The notes under the pieces are model-generated. The model saw only the letters and a program-made list of their open reading frames with translations. It searched no databases and was not told the origin of the DNA. Below are positions 1 through 7,973 of a stretch of DNA of 53,908 nt, piece by piece. The stretch comes from SBAX01 sp964646605 (GTDB taxonomy: Bacteria; Planctomycetota; Phycisphaerae; UBA1845). Every line of letters begins with the position of its first letter. The stretch's first letter is position 1. The stretch covers positions 1 through 53,908 of the forward strand of contig CAZYEX010000043.1 in NCBI GenBank assembly GCA_964646605.1, read 5' to 3'. Both the position numbers and the translations under genes were made by a program.

Positions 1-209
1 ATCCGCCAACGCCCATGCGCCATCCATGGCATCCCGTACCTCCGTAAAAGCCGACCCCGGGCATCCTTGCCCTATACGCCAGCCCCTCTAGCTCAACCAA
101 CCATCCACCGCGCGTCAAGAGATGTGGGTAACAGCAAGACTTGAAGTCCCTGGCAACCGTCGTGCGCCCTTCGGGCGAGGAGCGAGCGCACTGCTCACGA
201 AGTAGTACA
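1..209. other. Intergenic left edge, hairpin-rich, no gene recognised
   Basis: No convincing coding sequence is visible. The right part holds short perfect inverted repeats: CGCCC-ttc-GGGCG at 165-177 and AGTAGT-ac-ACTACT at 201-214. Together with the 9-bp palindrome at 233-253 inside the neighbouring broken gene, they form a hairpin cluster that may be the end of an inserted repeat element. The element cannot be named from the sequence. Confidence 0.5.
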
Positions 210-253
210 CTACTCGCGATCCGCATGGAAGACCACTGCTGACACAGCAGTGG
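165..253. repeat. Cluster of perfect palindromes at the ORF6N break point
   Basis: Three perfect short hairpins occur within 89 bp: CGCCC/GGGCG with a 3-nt loop (165-177), AGTAGT/ACTACT with a 2-nt loop (201-214) and CCACTGCTG/CAGCAGTGG with a 3-nt loop (233-253). The third lies exactly where the ORF6N protein stops resembling its family. This is the pattern expected of the end of a REP-like or miniature element. No second copy is present in the window. Confidence 0.5.
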
Positions 254-539
254 CGCCGTGTTCGGTGAAAGCGTAGGGCGGGACGCGACGGCCGCCTCGT
301 CCTGTTTTTGAGGTCGCAATCTGCGACCTCAAACAATCCCATTCTTCCTTGGTCAGTTGGAACATTAAGTCGTCCGGGAAGCGGCCGCGATTCCGCCGGA
401 CCTGCTCGTTCAACCGCTTGGTCGAGGTCCCATAGAGCTTCGCCAAGTCGGAATCGAGCATGACTTTCTGCCCGCGAATCAGCAGGATCGCCTTCTCAAT
501 GCGTTCGACCGGGATACCCGCGAGTTCCTGGTTCATCAT
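210..539 (-). pseudogene. ORF6N-domain DNA-binding protein, C-terminally truncated
   Basis: The 109-residue product matches the N-terminal ORF6N module of phage and plasmid regulatory proteins: an ILLIRGQKVMLDSDLAKLYG segment, then KRLNEQVRRN, RFPDDLMFQLTKEEW and the closing PYAFTEHGA motif. Family members normally continue after HGA with a hydrophobic helix and a long coiled or KilA-C-like tail. Here the frame diverges immediately after HGA, at the palindrome 233-253, and stops within 14 residues, so the protein is very probably a remnant. The start is one of two consecutive ATGs (539 or 536); GGGAAG lies just upstream and suits the second better. It sits 31 bp downstream of the folate gene on the same strand. 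Function of the intact family (DNA binding) is known only in outline. Confidence 0.75.
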
Positions 540-570
540 GCTTCCCGGACCGTACTGCGGCAGAATCGCC

Positions 571-1137
571 CTACCGACGGAAGCGCCGAACCTTCTCGTC
601 GGTGACTACCATGTGCATAGGGCGGTCGAGCGGGCCCACGGGCACGGTCGGCGTGATCTGTTCCTCAAAGGCCAATGCACAGGCCACCCCCTGGAAGTCC
701 GGGTGGGCCAAAAAGCGATCGTAGAAGCCTCGACCCCGCCCCAGACGGTTCCCGTATTCATCGAACCCCAGACCCGGCACGATCACCAGGTCAATCAACG
801 GGATGGGGAAGGGGAGACCCGAGACCGGCTCGCGAATGCCCATCGAGGATATGATCAGGTCGTCGGTGAGCGATCGGACTTCCACCGGCAACATCCGCCG
901 CTGGCTCCAACTCACCTTGGGGGCCAGAACGCGCTTGCGCTCCTGCCATGCCCGCAGGACAATCGGCAAGGTGTCCACCTCCATGGGCAGGGCGAGGAAG
1001 ATCATGATGACCTCGGCCTTGGTGAATTCCGGCTCGTCGAGCAACCGTTGGCAGGCGAGGTGTGACTTCTCAGCCAATTGCTCGGGCGTAAACCCCGCCA
1101 ACACCTTTCGCAGCCGCTGGCGAAGGTCTTTTTTCAC
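571..1137 (-). CDS. 5-formyltetrahydrofolate cyclo-ligase
   Basis: Converts 5-formyl-THF to 5,10-methenyl-THF with ATP, in cytoplasmic one-carbon metabolism. The 188-residue protein has the family length. It shows the N-terminal Lys-rich ATP-contacting start (KKDLRQRL), the central MEVDTLPI strand, and the diagnostic C-terminal block PGLGFDEYGNRLGRGRGFYD, followed by a LAFEEQ strand and a VVTDE ending. The frame is open further upstream, to 1416, but that extension is Arg-rich and unlike the family. I chose the GTG at 1137 because GGGGGAA lies about 4 nt upstream and the product then begins where homologues do. A minus-strand promoter-like sequence lies at 1241-1267. The gene is divergent from the LysM gene and followed by the ORF6N remnant. 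The assignment is firm; the start is likely. Confidence 0.9.
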   Translation of the reverse strand: MKKDLRQRLRKVLAGFTPEQLAEKSHLACQRLLDEPEFTKAEVIMIFLALPMEVDTLPIVLRAWQERKRVLAPKVSWSQRRMLPVEVRSLTDDLIISSMGIREPVSGLPFPIPLIDLVIVPGLGFDEYGNRLGRGRGFYDRFLAHPDFQGVACALAFEEQITPTVPVGPLDRPMHMVVTDEKVRRFRR

Positions 1138-1240
1138 CGATTCCCCCGAAGCCGGATCATGGAAGGGCAATGTACGATCATCTCGATTCGACGTTCGATC
1201 TTCCGCGCCGGCGCGTGACTCGCCCGGCAGCGTCCCCGCA

Positions 1241-1267
1241 AGTATACCCTTCCGCAGCCGCGTACAA
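1241..1267 (-). promoter_or_regulatory. Possible promoter for the folate gene
   Basis: On the minus strand TTGTAC is followed after 15 bp by TATACT. The -10 is good and the spacer short. It lies about 100 bp upstream of the chosen GTG of the cyclo-ligase. This is a sequence-only prediction. Confidence 0.4.
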
Positions 1268-1308
1268 CATGAGTCCGGAATTCTCTCCGCGAGGACTCGA
1301 TTCGCGTC

Positions 1309-1337
1309 TTGACTCCGGCTCGCGGGTGGGTTACGCT
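1309..1337 (+). promoter_or_regulatory. Sigma70-type promoter for the LysM gene
   Basis: TTGACT at 1309-1314 and TACGCT at 1332-1337 are separated by 17 bp. They lie in the divergent intergenic region and point toward the LysM gene, leaving a leader of about 140 nt. Confidence 0.45.
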
Positions 1338-1483
1338 TAGCCCCGGTTCGCGACGGCTCGCGCGGGATGTCCCTGGGGTTCGTCGGCGGATCGCACGGAT
1401 GGTGCTTGTCGGGCAAGGATGCGACCCATGTCGCAACGGTCTGGTCGATTCATTACCGAACGGATTCAGGAAGGGAGTGCAAT

Positions 1484-2533
1484 GTGCGCACGGATGTAAA
1501 ACTTGGCGTCGTGATCTCCATGGTGGTCGTTCTGACGGTCGGGGGTTACTTCCTATTCAGCGGCCCCAGTGAACCGCCCATCCCGGTCGGCGATCGCGCG
1601 GCGACCGCGACGGACCCCGCGGCCAAACCCGGCGCGGCCAAACCCGCCGCTGCGCCCAACAATCGGTCGCGGCAGGTGAATTCCTCCAAGGACGCCGCGC
1701 CTCGGACGAGCCTCCCGGTCGCACCGGCCGGGCGCGATGCCCCCGTGGCGAGCAAGCCGGCCTCCCCGCCGGTGTCGCCCTCCTCATCTCCCCCCGTCCC
1801 TGACCGAGTCGTCTCCGCGCTGCCGGGGACTCTCACGAAACCGACCGTCGAACGGCGCGTCGACCCTCAGCCCGCGTCGCACACCTTGACGAATCCCGCG
1901 GAGAACCGCGCCGACACCGCGTCGCCAAGCTCCACCGGTCTGAGCACCCCCGCGCCGGGTAGCGATCCGGTCGCCTCCACGGATCCGTCGAACCTGAACC
2001 GCGCGCCGTCGTCGCCCGCCGCTTCGCCGGCCTCGACCGATTCCCTGACCGCGATGGTGTCCAAGAATCTGCCGACGGCAACCTCGACGCCGCCGGACTC
2101 CGCCTCCAAGAAGGGCGACTTCCGTGCGGCGGCCGCCGACACGCACAAGGTCCAGCCCGGCGATTCGCTCGCTAGTCTTTCCCAGGCCTACTACGGCAAC
2201 GCCAAGTACGCCAAGTTCCTGGCCGATTCCAATACCCAGGTCGCGGACCCCGCTCGTTTGGCCCTCGGCGTCACCATCAAGATTCCGCCGCTCCCGTCCG
2301 ACGTGGACATGCGGATCGCCGGCCCGACCAAAACCGCGAGCACGGCCACAGCCAACGCCTCCGGTCGCCGAACCTACAAGGTCCAGGCGGGCGACAGCTT
2401 CTATCGAATCGCCCGCGACCAACTGGGCAATGCCAACCGGTGGAAGGAATTGCTGGCCCTCAACAAGACCCTGGTCCACAACGACCCAACGCAATTGCAG
2501 GTCGGTCAAACGCTCCTCTTGCCGGAGTCGTAG
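1484..2533 (+). CDS. Membrane-anchored protein with two C-terminal LysM domains
   Basis: The 349-residue product begins with a short basic stretch and one hydrophobic segment (about residues 6-25), then a roughly 190-residue linker very rich in Pro, Ala and Ser, then two LysM modules at about 219-269 (HKVQPGDSLASLS) and 297-347 (YKVQAGDSFYRIA). LysM binds N-acetylglucosamine-containing glycans, so the protein probably links the inner membrane to peptidoglycan across the periplasm; no catalytic domain is present. The start is a GTG at 1484 with GGAAGGGAG about 6 nt upstream. An open frame extends to an ATG at 1367, but that part is not protein-like. The low-complexity linker is typical of a periplasmic spacer. 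The partner or cargo is unknown. Confidence 0.8.
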   Translation: MRTDVKLGVVISMVVVLTVGGYFLFSGPSEPPIPVGDRAATATDPAAKPGAAKPAAAPNNRSRQVNSSKDAAPRTSLPVAPAGRDAPVASKPASPPVSPSSSPPVPDRVVSALPGTLTKPTVERRVDPQPASHTLTNPAENRADTASPSSTGLSTPAPGSDPVASTDPSNLNRAPSSPAASPASTDSLTAMVSKNLPTATSTPPDSASKKGDFRAAAADTHKVQPGDSLASLSQAYYGNAKYAKFLADSNTQVADPARLALGVTIKIPPLPSDVDMRIAGPTKTASTATANASGRRTYKVQAGDSFYRIARDQLGNANRWKELLALNKTLVHNDPTQLQVGQTLLLPES

Positions 2534-2845
2534 GGGGGCGTGCCGGTGCGGGTCCCGAAGGGCGGAGAGCCCCGCTTTCGCGCGGGACCGAAGAAAGCCA
2601 CCTCCGGGCCGTTTTCGAGCTTGGCATCAAGTCCGCCGCCGCGTGGAACGCGATGCGGCAATCAGCCGCTGGAAAAGCGGGCCGGAACGCGGTTATTATC
2701 CGCCGTAGGGCGTCGGAGGCTCACTGCGTCTTGGGCGAGAGGACACGGGCTGGTAAAGCCCAGATTCCGACCACCCCCCCTAGATACACAGGGGACGAAC
2801 GAGTAAGATACCGGGACTGGTTGCCATACTTTTGGGGAGAAGGCT
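2534..2845. other. Intergenic, nothing recognised
   Basis: This 312-bp stretch lies between the LysM gene and the dockerin-like gene. It is GC-rich with no protein-like frame and no run of T after a hairpin. An extended -10-like TTGcCATACT lies at 2821-2830, directly before the next gene's ribosome site, but no clear -35 accompanies it. No riboswitch or tRNA was recognised. Confidence 0.5.
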
Positions 2846-3280
2846 ATGAAGCGACAGTTCGCGGTGGTGGGGGTGGTCGTGGCGGGGTTGTTGGGCGCGG
2901 CCGTGGTCGGCGCGGGTACGGGAGGGACGGCGGGCGCGCCGGACTTCGATCTCTCCTGGTTCACCATCGACGGCGGCGGCGTCATGAACAGCACGGGCGG
3001 CGACTTTGAGCTGTCCGGCACCATCGGCCAACACGACGCCGGTCGCATGAGCGGGGGCAACTTCGACCTGACCGGCGGTTTCTGGTTCGAGGTCGTCGCG
3101 AGCGACTGCAACGAGGACGGCGTGGTCAACCTCATCGACTACAACGATTTCGAACCGTGCCTGAGCGGTCCCGGCGGCGGACCGCTGCCGCCCGGCTGCA
3201 GCTGCTTCGACTTCGACAACGACGGCGACATCACCCTGGCCGACTTCGCCACCGTGCAAGAGATGTTCAACGGGCAGTAG
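2846..3280 (+). CDS. Secreted protein with paired dockerin-like EF-hands
   Basis: A 144-residue exported protein. The N-terminus is a signal peptide (KRQ, then a Val/Ala/Gly-rich core to about residue 27). Next come a FDLSWFTIDGGG stretch and two short repeats of the type STGG-DFELSGTIGQ / SGG-NFDLTGGFW, found in secreted proteins of Planctomycetota. The last 60 residues hold two calcium-loop units, DCNEDGVVNLIDYNDF and DFDNDGDITLADFATV, separated by a Gly/Pro loop with CSC; this is the dockerin type I arrangement. In planctomycetes such modules are widespread and generally not linked to cellulosomes. The start is an ATG with GGGGAGAAGG upstream. The next secreted gene follows after 50 bp, so the two may be co-transcribed. 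The role is unknown; cell-surface or matrix attachment is inferred. Confidence 0.75.
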   Translation: MKRQFAVVGVVVAGLLGAAVVGAGTGGTAGAPDFDLSWFTIDGGGVMNSTGGDFELSGTIGQHDAGRMSGGNFDLTGGFWFEVVASDCNEDGVVNLIDYNDFEPCLSGPGGGPLPPGCSCFDFDNDGDITLADFATVQEMFNGQ

Positions 3281-3330
3281 TCGTCCCGCGTCGCCTCCCG
3301 AGCCGCGAGTCTCACGGAGAGGGGTACGCT

Positions 3331-4800
3331 ATGACCAATCGCGATGGAGCGCGCGTGACTCTGGCTGCGCGCGGCGTTGCGCTCGTGCTGGTCATACTCT
3401 CGGCGTTGGCTCTTGGGCTTGCGTCGTCGGGCGCGGCCTGGGGGCAACCCGAATCGCACACCGCACAACTGGTCACAGGATCACCGGCGGGACTCCCGTC
3501 GGTCGTCGCCGGGACCGGTCCCACCGCGATTCTCGAGATCGTTCCGGTCCATCCACCGGGCGGGCTCTGCGGTTGGAACGTCTGTCTGAACGGGTCCACG
3601 GTCCGTGCGGCCTGCGCCTCGGGCGACGACTGCCCGCCGGTCGCGGTCTATCCACCGGGGACGAAGATCGTGGGCAATGAGCTGTCGGCATATGAGGGGG
3701 GCTTCCGAGCGTGGTTCGAATACCGCGCTTCCAACTGGGACCCGGAGGGCGACGGCACGGTTCCCACGAACCCGATATTCGTCCAAATTGGGTTTGACCG
3801 CACGGGGTTCTTCGACGCCGACACCTCGGACCCAGGCACGGATCCCGCGGATGACGGTGACCAGCCCGATCTTGTGCCCGCCGCCGGAATCGCCTGTTCA
3901 AGTTCTCACGACGACGCCTGCGCCGCCGCCTTCGGCGAGTTTTGGGCCGAGTGCGAATTTGGGTTTTGTAAGCCCTCGTACGACGACCACAAAGGCTACT
4001 TGAATCCGCGTTCGTTCTGTCGTGATCCCGTTTCCGGGCCCGTATGCGACCAGACCGGCTGCGATACCCAGGGGGGATCCGGTCACCGGTGTTTTGCCAA
4101 CACCTACATTCCCCGAATCGATGACCACACAACCGACTACGTCGGTACGCTGGTCCTGGACATCCCCGTCGACGCCTTCGGCCGCTACACGGTTAACCTC
4201 CAGACCAATATCACCTTCCTTGCGAGTCAGACGGCGCCGCCCAGGGACATCCCTGTGGCGGTCGAGCGCGGCTTCACGGTCAATATCCTTGGCGGGCAGT
4301 GCTGCTTCGGACTGTTCACGCCCGACGCCGGATGCGTCGAGGGCGTGCTGCGCGCGGAGTGCGGCGACGATGAGCCCGATCCCGTCCTGTTCGTTCCCGA
4401 CGCAAGTTGCTCGCCCGCCGGCCCGGACTGTGAGAGTTACTTCGGGGCCTGTTGTGACACCATGAACGGCACATGCCAAGACCCTGTTCTACAAGCGGAT
4501 TGCGGGGGCAGTCATGCCGTCTGGACCTCGGGCGTGCCGTGCGGCGAGGTCGAGTGCAGCGCCGACACCGGCGCTTGTTGCGATCACGACCCGTTCCGCG
4601 CCTGCACCGACGCCTCCGTTCTGGCCGATTGCGAATGTCCGACCTGCACGTGGTACAAGCTGCGCAGGTGCGAGGAGATTGACTGCCCCGTAAGCCCGAT
4701 TCCCACCACGTCGGCCTGGGGGCTTGCGGTGCTGGCCTTGCTGCTGATGATTACAGCGAAAGTCGCCTTCGCCCGCCGCGGACTGCGAACCGCCGCCTGA
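3331..4800 (+). CDS. Secreted Cys-rich protein with IPTL-type C-terminal sorting tail
   Basis: A 489-residue exported protein. It starts at ATG 3331 with GGAGAGGGG just upstream; the frame is open earlier without a better start. A signal peptide ending near AWGQ is followed by a beta-rich domain of about 320 residues, then Cys-rich repeats (GACC-D...TC, ADC, PCGEVEC) like the GACC repeats of planctomycete surface proteins. The last 35 residues are a tripartite tail: IPTTSAWG, a hydrophobic segment and an Arg cluster. This resembles the IPTL-CTERM type of exosortase-like sorting signals, so the protein is probably processed and anchored or released at the surface. No sorting enzyme is encoded in the window. 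The gene ends 5 bp from the stop of the convergent mutL. Confidence 0.7.
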   Translation: MTNRDGARVTLAARGVALVLVILSALALGLASSGAAWGQPESHTAQLVTGSPAGLPSVVAGTGPTAILEIVPVHPPGGLCGWNVCLNGSTVRAACASGDDCPPVAVYPPGTKIVGNELSAYEGGFRAWFEYRASNWDPEGDGTVPTNPIFVQIGFDRTGFFDADTSDPGTDPADDGDQPDLVPAAGIACSSSHDDACAAAFGEFWAECEFGFCKPSYDDHKGYLNPRSFCRDPVSGPVCDQTGCDTQGGSGHRCFANTYIPRIDDHTTDYVGTLVLDIPVDAFGRYTVNLQTNITFLASQTAPPRDIPVAVERGFTVNILGGQCCFGLFTPDAGCVEGVLRAECGDDEPDPVLFVPDASCSPAGPDCESYFGACCDTMNGTCQDPVLQADCGGSHAVWTSGVPCGEVECSADTGACCDHDPFRACTDASVLADCECPTCTWYKLRRCEEIDCPVSPIPTTSAWGLAVLALLLMITAKVAFARRGLRTAA

Positions 4801-4805
4801 GTTGG

Positions 4806-6695
4806 TTACGTGCGTTTGAACTGCCGATTGAGGTCGGCCTTGGTGAGGCGGAGCATGGTCGGCCGGCCGTGGGGGCAACTGCTCGATTTCTCGACCAGGT
4901 GGCGTTGCCGCATGAGGGCCTCGATCTCCGAATCGGTCAGCACGTCGCCCGCCTTGACCGCCGCCTTGCAAGCCATCAGGTCCAGCACTTTGTGAATCAC
5001 CACCTCCGTCGTGGTGCCCGCCGGTTGTTGGGCCAGACGATCCAGCAAGTCGTGCAGAAACGGTGTCACGTCCGTGTCCTTCATCAGGGCCGGGAACGAC
5101 TGCACGGCCACGGAGTCCCGCCCGAACGGCGTGATCTCGATCCCCAGCCGCTCGAACAAATCCGCGTGCCCCTCGAGGAGCGACATCTGCTCGGGCGTCA
5201 CCCGCATCGTCTCGGGAAGCAGAAGACGCTGCGCTTCGAGCGGACCCGTGGCGATCCGCGCACACAGTTGCTCATACATGATCCGCTCGTGCAAGGCGTG
5301 TTGATCGACGATGACGATGCCCTCCTCGGTCTCCGCGACGAGGTAGAGGTTGTGCATTTGCACCGCCCGCGGACGCATTGCGGAGTCGGGCAACCTCGAT
5401 GGATCCGTTTCCCCGCGCGGAAAACCCGCGTCCACCGCGGCAGAGGGGTCAAGCGGCGTGGCGTCCGGTCGCCCATAAAGGGACTGCCAAGCGCCGAGCG
5501 GATCCGATCCTCCCGAGCCCGGCAAGAAGCCCGCTCGTAAGCCCCCGGCGGAGCCGGCATGCGCCGCCGCCGAGGGGACCGGACCGTGCATAGGCGGAGT
5601 CGATTTGAGCAAGTCGGCCAGTTCCTGCCGAACCCGATCCTGCTGCGACTCGCTGAGAGGTTCCGCGTTCGGCCCGGTCCGCAGACGCGGGGTCAGTTCG
5701 GCGCGCTGGAACGTCTCGCGAAGGGCGCTGAGCACCTGCGAGTGGATCAGGCCCGAGTCCGCCCAACGAACTTCGATCTTGGTGGGGTGAACGTTTACGT
5801 CCACGGTGCGCGGATCGACCGTCAGAAACAGGAACACCACGCCGTGGCGGTTGGGCTCCATGAGACCGCGGTAGGCCTCCTTGACGGCGTGCTGGATGAA
5901 GCGGTCGCGGATGCACCGTCCGTTGACGAAGAGGTATTGCCACTGGCTCGTGGCCCGCGAGTAGGAGGGCGGCGCGGCGTACGCCTCCAACCCCACCCCA
6001 CGTTCGTTCCGCGACACGGCCAGAACCGCCGCAGCCAGCTCCGCACCATAGAAAGCGCCGATCCGCTGTCGTCGATCCGTGTTCGGTGGAAGTTGGTGAA
6101 CGACGCGGCGATTCACCGTCAACTCGAACCCCATCTGCGGCAAGGCCAAGGCCGCCCGGGCGAAAACTTCCGTGATGTGTCCAAGCTCCGTCGACGCCGT
6201 CCGAAGGAACTTCCGCCGCGCCGGCACGTTGAAAAACAAATCGCGGACCTCCGCCGACGTGCCTTCGGCGCAACCGACCGCTTGACTCGTCTCCACCGCA
6301 TCGCCCGCCACGCGGATCTCGTGACCCTCCGTTTGCCCGATTGGCCGCGAAACGATCCGCAATTTCGATACCGCCGCGATGCTCGCCAACGCCTCGCCGC
6401 GAAACCCCATCGTGCGGATCGAGTAGAGGTCCTCTTCCTCGAGCACCTTGCTGGTCGCATGGGGAGTGACCGCCAGACGCAATTCCTCCGGCGACATCCC
6501 GGACCCGTCGTCCGTGACGCGAATGAGTTGCCGCCCGCCCTCCTCGACGGTCACCGAAATCCTCGTCGGTGAAGCGTCGATCGAGTTTTCGACCAACTCC
6601 TTGACCACGCTGGCGGGGCGCTCCACCACCTCGCCGGCGGCGATCTTGTTGACCAGAAGGTCGGGCAGAATGCGAATGCGGCAGGGAGCAGTCAT
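4806..6695 (-). CDS. mutL: DNA mismatch repair protein MutL
   Basis: A GHKL-type ATPase that links mismatch recognition by MutS to strand removal. The 629-residue protein shows the N-terminal ATPase motifs NKIAAGEVVERPASVVKELV with ENSIDA, DDGSGM, TPHATSK and FNVPARRKFL. After a Gly/Pro/Ser-rich linker, the C-terminal dimerisation domain carries the endonuclease motif DQHA-x2-E-x4-E (from about residue 464), ACKAAVKAGD (575) and CPHGRP (607). These metal-site motifs mark the nicking type of MutL found in bacteria without MutH, so repair here is probably methylation-independent. I chose ATG 6695, where homologues start; ATG 6701 is two codons earlier, and the longer open frame to 6905 is not MutL-like. 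The gene is convergent with the Cys-rich protein gene and divergent from the isomerase-like gene. No mutS lies in the window. Confidence 0.95.
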   Translation of the reverse strand: MTAPCRIRILPDLLVNKIAAGEVVERPASVVKELVENSIDASPTRISVTVEEGGRQLIRVTDDGSGMSPEELRLAVTPHATSKVLEEEDLYSIRTMGFRGEALASIAAVSKLRIVSRPIGQTEGHEIRVAGDAVETSQAVGCAEGTSAEVRDLFFNVPARRKFLRTASTELGHITEVFARAALALPQMGFELTVNRRVVHQLPPNTDRRQRIGAFYGAELAAAVLAVSRNERGVGLEAYAAPPSYSRATSQWQYLFVNGRCIRDRFIQHAVKEAYRGLMEPNRHGVVFLFLTVDPRTVDVNVHPTKIEVRWADSGLIHSQVLSALRETFQRAELTPRLRTGPNAEPLSESQQDRVRQELADLLKSTPPMHGPVPSAAAHAGSAGGLRAGFLPGSGGSDPLGAWQSLYGRPDATPLDPSAAVDAGFPRGETDPSRLPDSAMRPRAVQMHNLYLVAETEEGIVIVDQHALHERIMYEQLCARIATGPLEAQRLLLPETMRVTPEQMSLLEGHADLFERLGIEITPFGRDSVAVQSFPALMKDTDVTPFLHDLLDRLAQQPAGTTTEVVIHKVLDLMACKAAVKAGDVLTDSEIEALMRQRHLVEKSSSCPHGRPTMLRLTKADLNRQFKRT

Positions 6696-6852
6696 AGCCA
6701 TGCGATCGACCGGCGGCACCCAAAAACCGCGCACGGGCGACCGTCCACGCGAAGTATAAAGGGCTCGCCGCGTGGTCGCAAAGATCGGGCGCCCGTGAGG
6801 GAACCACGGGCTGTGACTTGACGACCGGCCCGCGGAGTCGGCAAATAGCCGT

Positions 6853-7527
6853 ATGCGACGACCCATGCTCCTCCGCGTAAGCGATGCGTCCCAAGTTTGC
6901 GACATCGATACGCGCTTCGACGGCGTGGAGTGGGTACTGTCGCGGGAGATAGGGGAGAGCCCGCTGCTCCCGTCCGTCCGCGCCGCGGCGGTTCTCTTGC
7001 CGCACGAGCCTATGGAGGCGTCGATTTCGCATGTCGAAACCGCGCTTCATTGGATCGCCGCGAGGGGTGGAACTCTCCTGAGCGTGCAACTCCCGCCCAT
7101 CGCCGGCGTGACGACGTACCAGGACGGCCTCAACCTCGCCTACGAACTCCTTCACCGGCTACGTCTGGAGGCCGAAGCGATGGGCGTGGCGCTGGCTCTG
7201 GACGCCCCGTCTTGCGGCTGCTTGCTGTCCCCCGTGGAGCTGCGTGAGGTCATCGACACCGCCAACTCCTCGGCCATCGGCGCCTGCCTCGACCTCGGCA
7301 AGATCGCGGCCCTGGGCTCCCCTGCCGATTGGGTGACCACCCTTGGACATCGTGTTCATGCCGTTCGGGTGTCCCACGAGCAGGCCCCCAGGGCCCCCTT
7401 GGATTCGGATGACCTGCCCACGGCGCTGCAATCAGTCCCGCGGGATCGACCGATCATCGTCCACTCCTTCCAACCCTCACCGTGGCTCCGTGTCATGGGA
7501 GTTGCGGATTCGTCCAACCGACGGTAA
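6853..7527 (+). CDS. Sugar-phosphate isomerase/epimerase-like TIM-barrel protein
   Basis: A 224-residue cytoplasmic protein resembling the xylose-isomerase-like TIM-barrel (AP endonuclease 2) superfamily. The clearest block is IGACLDLGKIAALGSPADWV followed by HRVHAVRVS, matching the family's metal-site strand and helix pattern. Earlier strands (VQLPPIAG, LALDAPSCG) fit barrel repeats. Full family members have 260-300 residues, so this is a short version. Several expected acidic and His metal ligands are not obvious, and catalysis is uncertain. The start at ATG 6853 lacks a clear ribosome site; ATG 6865 is an alternative. A small lipoprotein gene follows after 29 bp, so the two may be one unit. 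Confidence 0.55.
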   Translation: MRRPMLLRVSDASQVCDIDTRFDGVEWVLSREIGESPLLPSVRAAAVLLPHEPMEASISHVETALHWIAARGGTLLSVQLPPIAGVTTYQDGLNLAYELLHRLRLEAEAMGVALALDAPSCGCLLSPVELREVIDTANSSAIGACLDLGKIAALGSPADWVTTLGHRVHAVRVSHEQAPRAPLDSDDLPTALQSVPRDRPIIVHSFQPSPWLRVMGVADSSNRR

Positions 7528-7556
7528 AGTGTGCTAGGTTGAAGAGAGTTGCTTCC

Positions 7557-7955
7557 ATGCAGAGAGACCAAAGTCGCCTTTATCGAATGAGCGTCCTCCG
7601 TATCGTCGCGTTGGGTTGCCTTGTCCTCCCCGGCTGCGGCGAGAAGGAATCCCCGCCGGAAGTCATTTCCCTCGAAGGCAAGGTCGAGAAGATCGAGCGG
7701 ACCACCGACACCACCGGTCGCCTGACCGTGGTCTACTACAGCGAAAGGCACCAACAAGAGGTCTCCGGAACCGGGCAGGTCACGCCGGAAACGGAGATCA
7801 TGATCGACGGCGCCGCAGCTACTCTGAAGGACCTCCGCGAGGGCGAGCACGTTCGCGGCGAAGTCCGCGTCGAGAAGAAGGGCGGTAAAAAGGTCCAAAC
7901 GGTGATCAAGATTCAAGCCGAACGTAGTCGCCCCGGCGGCACCTCCGGTCGGTGA
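7557..7955 (+). CDS. Small putative lipoprotein
   Basis: The 132-residue product starts at ATG 7557, with GAAGAGAG about 8 nt upstream. A basic start and a hydrophobic core lead to the lipobox LPGC, with Cys at about residue 26, so lipid modification and anchoring are expected. The mature part of about 100 residues alternates polar and hydrophobic residues (EGKVEKIER, RLTVVYYSE, ETEIMIDG, GEHVRGEVRVEKKGGKK), which suggests a small OB-like or beta-barrel fold; no family was recognised. The SLC13 transporter gene begins 18 bp downstream, suggesting co-transcription. A role beside the transporter is only inferred from position. Confidence 0.65.
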   Translation: MQRDQSRLYRMSVLRIVALGCLVLPGCGEKESPPEVISLEGKVEKIERTTDTTGRLTVVYYSERHQQEVSGTGQVTPETEIMIDGAAATLKDLREGEHVRGEVRVEKKGGKKVQTVIKIQAERSRPGGTSGR

Positions 7956-7973
7956 CTCCAGCGAGCGTGCGAC

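Noticed and set aside
2534..2845. Cyclic-di-GMP riboswitch before the dockerin-like gene
   Set aside because: A CCACCTCCGGGCC stretch superficially resembles part of the aptamer, but the conserved GACGCAAAGCC and receptor sequences are not present.
5449..7155. 568-codon minus-strand frame in a second phase through mutL
   Set aside because: It is an out-of-frame Arg/Gly-rich shadow of mutL, whose own frame has all expected motifs.
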